This document shows, piece by piece, positions 5,051 to 7,640 of a stretch of DNA of 7,640 bases. The notes under the pieces were generated by a model. It was given only the letters and a program-made list of their open reading frames with translations, was not told the DNA's origin and searched no databases. A program made the translations under genes and the position numbers. Within the stretch, counting starts at the first letter, position 1. The number at the start of each line of letters is the position of its first letter. This DNA is from an uncultured Clostridia bacterium (lineage in GTDB: Bacteria; Bacillota; Clostridia; Lachnospirales; Lachnospiraceae): positions 1 through 7,640 of the forward strand of contig CAMORF010000102.1 of the NCBI GenBank assembly GCA_946623485.1, read 5' to 3'.

Positions 5051-6799
5051 TTATCTTCCGAACTGGGCATCGTTGTTGCCGGAGTCGGTCAGCCACATCT
5101 CAAGCATGTTGATCGGGTCATTGTAGTCTGCCAGCCATCCCTCACGTGCGAAGTCGAACTGTCCGTTCTTTCTGTCGTTCAGGAATACGTTCCACTCTTC
5201 AGACTTGATCTCCATGTTGATGCCGACAACTGCCAGATCCTGCTGGATCGACTGAGCGATCGCAACATGGCCGGTACCATCGTTGGTCAGGTACTCAACG
5301 GTGATCGGGGTGGAATCGGAAAGCATACCGTCTTCCGTGAACTCATAGCCAGCTTCCTCAAGAAGCGCAATCGCCTCCTCGACATTGCCGGCACCGGTCG
5401 CGGTCGGATCATAGTAACCGACGGACTCTTCGCCCTCGAAGTCCCAGGTAACCGGATAGGTGTAGTCATCATCGTTCTCCATGAACACACCACCGTTACC
5501 GTCTGCCATGCCTGCCGGGATGAACGCGCCTGCCGGCTGCTGTCCGGTCTGGCCGACTGCGTCAACAATGTACTGACGGTCGATCAGGAGGGAGAATGCC
5601 TCTCTCATCGCTGCAGCCTGCTCCGGAGTCTTGCCCTCGAACAGCGGGCTGTTGACGTTGAACGCCACATAGTAGGTTCCAAGGTTCGGGACGATGAAGA
5701 AATCATCATTCTCGATTACTTCCGCGATCTCATCATTCGGAACCGTGTCGATGAACTGAAGGGAACCGTCGTTGTATGCGTTGTAGATCGCGGTATCGTC
5801 CGCGCTCAGCATGAAGTTGATGGAATCCAGGGTAACCTTGTCAGCGTTCCAGTACTTCGGGTTCTTCTCATAGGTCATGGACTCATTGTGCTTCCATGCA
5901 GTGCAGGTCATCGGGCCGGAGGTCACGAATCCGCTCTCCAGTGCCCACGCGCCGGGGTTCTCGCCATTCGGGTCAGCCTTGGTTACAGACTGTTCCGGAA
6001 CCGGGAAGAATGCCGGGAAAGCGCACAGGTCAAGGAAGTATGCGCAAGGACGGGTCAGATGGCAGGTAAAGGTCAGGCCATCCTCGGAAGCCTCGATGCC
6101 AAGCGTTCCATCATCGTTTCTTACAAGGTTCATGGAGTCGCACAGATAGCTGTAGTCAGCAGCGGTATTCGGATCCGCAAGGCGGTTCCAGGAATACACA
6201 AGATCCTCAGCGTCAAGCTTCTCGCCATCAGACCAGGTCAGACCTTCCCTGAGCTTAAAGGTATAGGTCAGGCCGTCCTCGGAAATCTCAGGCATCTCTG
6301 CCGCAAGCTCCGGTGTAAGCTGCCCTTCCGCATCATACGCGAACAGGCCGGAGAATGACAGGATCGCAAGGCACGCGCCGTCAACTGAGCTGTTCAGCGC
6401 AGGATCAAGGTGATCCGGCTCGGATGCAAGGTTTGCGTTCAGGACCTTGCCCGGGGCATTCATGTAAGCAAAATACTTGAATCCGAACAGGTTGGAATAC
6501 AGTCCCTCGCAATCCGGCTTCAGCATATAGATATCATTGTAGTAATAGATCGGGATGACTGCCCATGTCGCCATCAGCTCGTCTTCCGCCTCATGCATCA
6601 GAGCCTCACGCTTTGCAAGGTCTGTCTCCGCGTAAATCTGGGCGATCTTCTCATTATAGTCGTCCCAGTCCGGAGCCGCTTCGCTGCTCTTCTTAGAAGC
6701 CGGCGCAGCAGCCTCTGTCTCAGCCGCCATTGCGGTCATGCCAAGGGAAGACACCGCCATTGTACCGGCAAGCAGCACGGATACCATACTCTTCTTCAT
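5051..6799 (-). CDS. Oligopeptide-binding protein, OppA/SBP_bac_5 family, circularly permuted
   Basis: A 582-residue secreted binding protein of an Opp/Dpp-type peptide importer. Residues 1-25 are a signal peptide (MKKS, hydrophobic core, AMA), with no lipobox cysteine, so it may associate with the membrane by other means. Residues 26-43 are a small-residue linker. Residues 117-582 follow the normal OppA order: NLASEPDHLDPALNSS, a GLTYTFKLREGLTWSDGEKL block, DAEDLVYSWNRL, TSGPMTC, then SEEWNVFLNDRKNGQFDFAR and GWLADYNDPINMLEMW. The chain stops at NNDAQFGR, where relatives continue for 70 or more residues. That missing C-terminal part (helix rich in Glu/Ala/Lys, then WAVIPIYYYNDIYMLKP, ending FAYMN) is at residues 44-114, between signal peptide and mature start. 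Body plus block (about 537 residues) equals a normal mature OppA. The frame is intact and AAGGAGGAGG precedes the ATG by eight bases, so this looks like an expressed gene. An oppF-like gene lies upstream; a terminator follows at 4914-4944. Confidence 0.93.
   Translation of the reverse strand: MKKSMVSVLLAGTMAVSSLGMTAMAAETEAAAPASKKSSEAAPDWDDYNEKIAQIYAETDLAKREALMHEAEDELMATWAVIPIYYYNDIYMLKPDCEGLYSNLFGFKYFAYMNAPGKVLNANLASEPDHLDPALNSSVDGACLAILSFSGLFAYDAEGQLTPELAAEMPEISEDGLTYTFKLREGLTWSDGEKLDAEDLVYSWNRLADPNTAADYSYLCDSMNLVRNDDGTLGIEASEDGLTFTCHLTRPCAYFLDLCAFPAFFPVPEQSVTKADPNGENPGAWALESGFVTSGPMTCTAWKHNESMTYEKNPKYWNADKVTLDSINFMLSADDTAIYNAYNDGSLQFIDTVPNDEIAEVIENDDFFIVPNLGTYYVAFNVNSPLFEGKTPEQAAAMREAFSLLIDRQYIVDAVGQTGQQPAGAFIPAGMADGNGGVFMENDDDYTYPVTWDFEGEESVGYYDPTATGAGNVEEAIALLEEAGYEFTEDGMLSDSTPITVEYLTNDGTGHVAIAQSIQQDLAVVGINMEIKSEEWNVFLNDRKNGQFDFAREGWLADYNDPINMLEMWLTDSGNNDAQFGR
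6458..6670 (-). other. Transposed OppA C-terminal segment within the oppA-like gene
   Basis: These 71 codons (residues 44-114, DWDDYNEK to FAYMN) match the region that ends ordinary OppA proteins: in E. coli OppA the corresponding part runs through an Ala/Lys/Glu-rich helix to AIVPVYYY and the C-terminus (from memory). The segment is bordered by an imperfect direct repeat, GCTCCGG at 6676-6670 and GCCCCGG at 6457-6451. The copies are exactly 219 bases, or 73 codons, apart. Removing one repeat unit would leave a signal peptide, linker and GKVLNANLASEPDHLDP in frame, an ordinary OppA N-terminus. I infer insertion at short homology, or tandem duplication followed by loss of both ends. Confidence 0.85.
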
Positions 6800-6971
6800 T
6801 CTTTCCTCCTCCTTATGAAAAAAACTGATCGTAACAAGCCACTCCTCACCACCCGGCCTGCGGACGGCGGCATGGCCTGTTATAGAGAATTAGGGTCTGT
6901 AAACTATGAACCTGAACACAAATATGCCCATTTACTATGCCTGCAGATCCTAAGGGCCTGCCGGAAATGAA

Positions 6972-7006
6972 CTAAGAACTGCTCATTAATCGCTGCTCCT
7001 GAAATA
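6972..7006 (-). repeat. Sequence resembling the 1024-1086 element, upstream of the oppA-like gene
   Basis: On the minus strand GATTAATGAGCAGTTCTTAG aligns with GATTCATGAGCAGCTCCTAA at 1043-1024, and the similarity continues 5' (GGTATTTCAGG against GGATATCCAGG) with a two-base gap. No inverted partner is visible here, so it would be half of the element seen near 1024-1086. Both copies lie ahead of a gene on the same strand. Apart from features listed separately I find no gene in 6800-7258 and no convincing promoter in 6800-7032. Confidence 0.4.
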
Positions 7007-7019
7007 CCATCCATTTCAT
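6972..7019 (-). CDS. Possible 15-codon leader peptide (low confidence)
   Basis: ATG at 7019 opens a short frame encoding MKWMVFQEQRLMSSS and a stop at 6974-6972. AGGGGGA lies a few bases before the ATG, in place for a ribosome binding site. It follows directly after the terminator at 7033-7071 and precedes the oppA-like gene by about 170 bases, the position of a leader peptide. It could equally be chance: a frame this short occurs often, and it overlaps the repeat-like sequence at 6972-7006. Confidence 0.2.
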   Translation of the reverse strand: MKWMVFQEQRLMSSS

Positions 7020-7032
7020 GACAGTCCCCCTA

Positions 7033-7071
7033 CAAAATGCCGGGTGCTTCATTCCCTCAAAGCACCGGCAT
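7033..7071 (-). terminator. Intrinsic terminator between the oppF-like and oppA-like genes
   Basis: ATGCCGGGTGCTT (7037-7049) pairs with AAAGCACCGGCAT (7059-7071), a stem of about 12 bp with one bulged base and a 9-base loop, followed in the minus direction by TTTTGT. It could end transcripts from the oppF-like gene, or act as an attenuator, because the promoter-like sequence at 7088-7116 would start transcription only about ten bases before it. Confidence 0.7.
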
Positions 7072-7086
7072 GTCTGTACAAACATG
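7069..7086. promoter_or_regulatory. Near-perfect palindrome at the predicted start site (operator candidate)
   Basis: CATGTCTGTACAAACATG is an 18-base inverted repeat with one mismatched pair and TGTACA at its centre. It spans the transcription start predicted for the promoter at 7088-7116 and shares its last bases with the stem of the terminator at 7033-7071. A repressor site is one reading; an RNA hairpin competing with the terminator is another. Confidence 0.4.
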
Positions 7087-7087
7087 C

Positions 7088-7116
7088 ATTATACTACACT
7101 GTGCCGGAATTGAGAA
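7088..7116 (-). promoter_or_regulatory. Promoter-like sequence ahead of the oppA-like gene
   Basis: TATAAT at 7093-7088 is a perfect -10. TTCTCA at 7116-7111 is a 4-of-6 match to the -35 at the ideal 17-base spacing. The start site would be near 7081, ten bases before the terminator stem. If active, it gives either an attenuated transcript into the oppA-like gene or a small RNA of about 50 bases. Confidence 0.45.
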
Positions 7117-7163
7117 GTATTCCGGCAGAATTGCCTGCTCTGTAAATATCATTCCCCTTGATC

Positions 7164-7251
7164 GCCAGCAAAGGGAAGCTGGCAAGAACCTATAGGTTCG
7201 TCTCCGCATCAGGCGGAGACGAACCGAATATCGCCTGGCCTCGAAAGAGGC
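7164..7251. repeat. Cluster of strong inverted repeats after the oppF-like gene
   Basis: Four structures lie within 88 bases. GCCTC-GAAA-GAGGC (7238-7251) is a 5-bp stem with a GNRA loop on the plus strand. A perfect 13-bp stem (arm GGTTCGTCTCCGC, 7195-7207 with 7213-7225) has a 5-base loop. GAACC-TATA-GGTTC (7186-7199) shares its GGTTC with that stem, so the two hairpins exclude each other. GCCAGC/GCTGGC (7164-7169 and 7178-7183) has an 8-base loop. No T-run follows in either direction, so none is a standard terminator. They begin eight bases after the oppF-like stop and may protect its message or form a structured RNA. Confidence 0.6.
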
Positions 7252-7258
7252 GTACCTA

Positions 7259-7640
7259 TCATTTATTCCAGCATGCGACCATATGGCCCTTCCCGCGGTC
7301 TGACAGCTTCGGCATCTCTTTGGCACACTGCTCGGTCGCGTATTTACATCTGGTCCGGAACGGGCATCCGCTGGGCATGTGCAGGGGGCTCGGGACATCC
7401 CCTTCCAGGATAATCCGCTTGCTGGACTTCGCGATCTTCGGATCCGGATACGGCACCGCGCTCAGAAGAGATGTAGTATAAGGATGAATCGGATTTGAAT
7501 TCAGCTCATCCGCATCTGCCGTTTCCACCATCTTTCCCAGGTACATGACCGCGATCCGCTTCGAGATGTGATGGACGACCAGAAGGTCATGGGCGATAAA
7601 CAGATAGGCAACGCCCAGCTTCTGCTGCAGGTCTTCAAAC
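7259..7640 (-). CDS. Opp/Dpp-type peptide ABC transporter ATP-binding protein, C-terminal part (OppF-like)
   Basis: Only the last 126 or so residues are present; the gene continues past the right edge. FIAHDL near the start is the switch (H-loop) histidine segment of the ATPase, followed by [19 protein letters not shown], the standard end of the nucleotide-binding domain. Then comes the oligopeptide-transporter C-terminal region: [16 protein letters not shown] and a cysteine-rich motif, [15 protein letters not shown], with a further Cys in ACWNK. Both are typical of OppD/OppF/DppD/DppF. The missing N-terminal part should carry Walker A, the signature motif and Walker B. Lying last before the binding protein gene, it is more likely OppF than OppD, but this fragment cannot separate them. 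Its product powers a peptide importer for which the oppA-like protein is the obvious receptor. Hairpins at 7164-7251 follow its stop. Confidence 0.9.
   Translation of the reverse strand, partial: FEDLQQKLGVAYLFIAHDLLVVHHISKRIAVMYLGKMVETADADELNSNPIHPYTTSLLSAVPYPDPKIAKSSKRIILEGDVPSPLHMPSGCPFRTRCKYATEQCAKEMPKLSDRGKGHMVACWNK

Noticed and set aside
4975..5070. A 31-codon minus-strand frame (MPSSEDKLFTVHC...) overlapping the end of the oppA-like gene
   Set aside because: It has no ribosome binding site and no resemblance to the OppA C-terminus; I also checked it as a possible frameshifted continuation of OppA and it does not fit.
5267..6358. A 363-codon plus-strand open frame opposite the oppA-like gene
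   Set aside because: It is antisense to a clearly recognised family protein, its translation has no recognisable domain, and long antisense frames are expected from the codon bias of the real gene.
7164..7251. CRISPR array or integron attC site
   Set aside because: The hairpins differ from one another, with no regularly spaced identical repeats and no attC-type conserved core sites.

Overview
The window looks like a chromosomal stretch of a Gram-positive, Clostridia-type bacterium, most likely Lachnospiraceae-like. Reasons: strong AAGGAGG-type ribosome binding sites, sigma-A style promoters, KK-plus-AMA signal peptides on the binding proteins, moderate GC, and a mix of TRAP-TAXI and Opp transport genes. 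This placement is inference from style; no marker gene is present. Every gene I can support lies on the minus strand, so transcription runs from high to low coordinates.

Right part (about 4914-7640), peptide transport. The window opens inside the 3' end of an Opp/Dpp-type ATP-binding protein gene (oppF-like, 7259-7640). It is followed by about 460 bases without a firm gene, containing a cluster of strong hairpins (7164-7251), a promoter-like sequence (7088-7116) with a palindrome at its predicted start site, and an intrinsic terminator (7033-7071). Next comes a full-length oligopeptide-binding protein gene (5051-6799) closed by a very good terminator (4914-4944). This binding protein is the main find. 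The roughly 71 residues that normally form the C-terminus of OppA-family proteins sit between the signal peptide and the mature N-terminus, and the C-terminus stops where that block should begin. The gene reads as a clean circular permutation of an OppA-type protein with no net loss of family sequence.

Middle part (1219-4811), a TRAP-TAXI importer operon. It runs from a recognisable promoter (TTGACT-17-TAAAAT, 4783-4811) through the TAXI-type binding protein (3755-4711) and a membrane-anchored DUF1850 protein (3217-3762) to a fused DctQM-like permease (1219-3177). The binding protein captures a solute outside the membrane and delivers it to the ion-driven permease. The substrate cannot be read from sequence. 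No intrinsic terminator follows the permease, so a cytidylate-kinase-like gene (399-989) after a 229-base gap with two inverted repeats may be a fourth member. A convincing terminator (296-330) ends this unit.

Left part (1-295). A consensus promoter (TTGACA-17-TATAAT, 136-164) with CAG/CTG repeats at 10-11 base spacing just upstream drives a leader starting with a GNRA-capped hairpin. The leader leads to a gene whose ribosome binding site or first codons lie at the very left edge (1-14).
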